DNA of 6,781 bases from positions 1 to 6,781 of the forward strand of contig CALPSU020000138.1 of NCBI GenBank assembly GCA_943326315.2, read 5' to 3'. The first letter of the stretch is position 1. The number at the start of each line of letters is the position of its first letter. Position numbers and translations under genes: made by a program. Source of the stretch: Chryseobacterium gleum. GTDB taxonomy: Bacteria > Bacteroidota > Bacteroidia > Flavobacteriales_D > Crocinitomicaceae. The notes beneath the pieces were generated by a model. The model searched no databases. It was not told the DNA's origin and worked only from the letters and a program-made list of their open reading frames with translations. This document shows positions 6,023 through 6,781 of this stretch, piece by piece.

Positions 6023-6781
6023 TTATCAATTTTAGATATTGAATTGTCAAAAACATTCCAATTATTAAGATTTATTTTACCTTCTATCGCTTTTTCATCA
6101 ATTATTCTTCTATCAATTGGTGTCATTAGTACTTCTGTTTTTAGCGCAATTTTAGTTATTAATATATCTATAATAGCTAGAAGTTTAAAGCGTACAAATT
6201 CTGTTGCAAATTCTCTTACAAAGCAATCGGATAGAGTTAAAGTGATTTTAAAACAATTGGAATTATACAGTTTTTTAGAAGTAGAGAATGAAAAATTCAA
6301 AATTGAGCAAGAACAGTTTTTAAATAGTGAAAATGGAGTTCTTCATGAAGTGAAAAAGTTGGATGAAATCATGGGGCGTTTTGATGTTCGAATTAATTTT
6401 TTAGTTGGAATATTATTAAATTTTTTATTAGCTTGGGATTTTCAAATTTTAAATCAATTTAAGCAATGGCTTGGGAAAAATTCAAATCAAATTTCAGTTT
6501 GGGAAGATAAATTAGCTGAAATTGAAGTTTGGATTTCTGGTGCAATTTATAAGTTTAATCACCCCAATTCTACTTTTGCTTCTATTGATGTAGAAAATGA
6601 AAAAATTGAAATTATTGGAATTTCTCATCCTTTTGTAGATCAATCTAAAAGTGTGTTAAATGACGTTTATTTAAAAGAAAATGAAAATTTCATTATAATT
6701 ACGGGTCCTAACATGGCTGGTAAAAGCACCTATTTAAGAAGTTTAGGGTTGACTTTTGCTTTTGCAAATGCAGGATTTCCT
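6023..6781 (+). CDS. MutS-like protein, continuation after the stop: membrane pair 2, lever region and ATPase start (partial)
   Basis: The frame of the preceding segment stays open here for 253 codons up to the edge. In numbering from the GTG at 5453 (TAA as 190), it shows helices at about 206-224 (FILPSIAFSSIILLSIGV) and 227-243, a helical lever region, a hydrophobic helix LVGILLNFLLAWDF, a WEDKLAEIEVW segment, ISHPFVDQSKSVLNDV just before the ATPase, and Walker A in IITGPNMAGKSTYLRSLGL. The TGPNMxGKST form is diagnostic of MutS-family ATPases. No good independent start is seen: the first in-frame ATG is at 6371, well inside the lever region, and TTG at 6044 has no Shine-Dalgarno sequence. 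This favours a continuation of the upstream gene over a separate gene. The C-terminus is outside the window. Confidence 0.75.

Larger units (their letters stand above)
5453..6781 (+). pseudogene. Membrane-anchored MutS-family ATPase gene, interrupted by an in-frame TAA, 3' end beyond window
   Basis: Read as one frame from the GTG at 5453, this locus encodes 443 codons to the window edge, of which only codon 190 (TAA, 6020-6022) is a stop. The two sides fit together as one protein: membrane pair 1 (about 28-69), the MutS core-domain opening (about 112-145), membrane pair 2 (about 206-243), a helical lever region (about 245-345), and the start of the ATPase domain with Walker A GPNMAGKST (418-426). 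Mismatch-recognition domain I and connector domain II of true MutS are absent, so a mismatch-repair role is not implied; the role of this membrane group is unknown to me. Walker B and later motifs should lie to the right. Whether the locus is a real pseudogene, a sequence error, a readthrough gene or a split gene cannot be decided here. Confidence 0.65.

Noticed and set aside
6002..6060. Frameshift as the explanation for the MutS interruption
   Set aside because: The coding frame before and after the stop is the same (codon starts at position 2 modulo 3), and no homopolymer slip or pair of compensating indels is needed.
5962..6300. Minus-strand open frame of 112 codons
   Set aside because: It lies antisense to the MutS-like coding frame, which is supported by membrane helices and continues to a Walker A motif. 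The minus translation shows no recognisable domain or signal, so it is a shadow.
1..6781. Mobile element, CRISPR, defence island or biosynthetic cluster
   Set aside because: No transposase, integrase, spaced repeats, toxin-antitoxin pair or clustered enzymes are found; the genes are housekeeping or widespread Bacteroidota families.

Overview
The window looks like an ordinary chromosomal housekeeping stretch from an AT-rich member of the Bacteroidota, probably a Flavobacteriia-type organism. The grounds are strong A/T preference at third codon positions, gene starts without a clear Shine-Dalgarno sequence, perfect TAnnTTTG (-7 type) promoter elements before two genes, a signal peptide ending in ..FAQ, and a membrane-anchored MutS-like protein of a kind I associate with this phylum. 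The phylum call is inference from these features; no rRNA or other marker is present.

Layout, left to right. Positions 1-582 (minus) hold the first 194 codons of an FtsK/SpoIIIE-type DNA translocase, cut by the window edge. Positions 680-1327 (minus) encode a small secreted protein resembling the DUF4412/GLPGLI group. It lies upstream of ftsK in the same direction, separated by 97 bp containing a 16-bp-period tandem repeat. A 149-bp divergent region follows. Then come a plus-strand arginase gene (1477-2430) and, 4 bp later, arginyl-tRNA synthetase argS (2435-4330), probably one operon. argS converges with a minus-strand DUF58 (von Willebrand A-like) gene (4394-5314), and a hairpin suited to two-way termination lies between them. 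A 138-bp divergent region separates the DUF58 gene from the last locus, a plus-strand membrane MutS-family gene starting with GTG at 5453 and running off the right edge.

The most notable observation is in that last locus. The frame of the first 189 codons stops at TAA (6020-6022). The same frame then stays open for all 253 remaining codons to the window edge and encodes the rest of the same protein: a second membrane hairpin, the MutS core/lever region and a MutS Walker A motif (GPNMAGKST). The gene is therefore interrupted by one in-frame nonsense codon, without any frameshift. It may be a recent pseudogene, a sequencing or assembly error, a readthrough case or a split gene.

Functionally, arginase (arginine breakdown to ornithine and urea) and ArgRS (arginine charging onto tRNA) both use free arginine, so their coupling may have a physiological meaning. 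The other genes show no evident shared pathway. I see no mobile element, CRISPR array, tRNA, rRNA or phage feature, and no convincing new multi-gene system.
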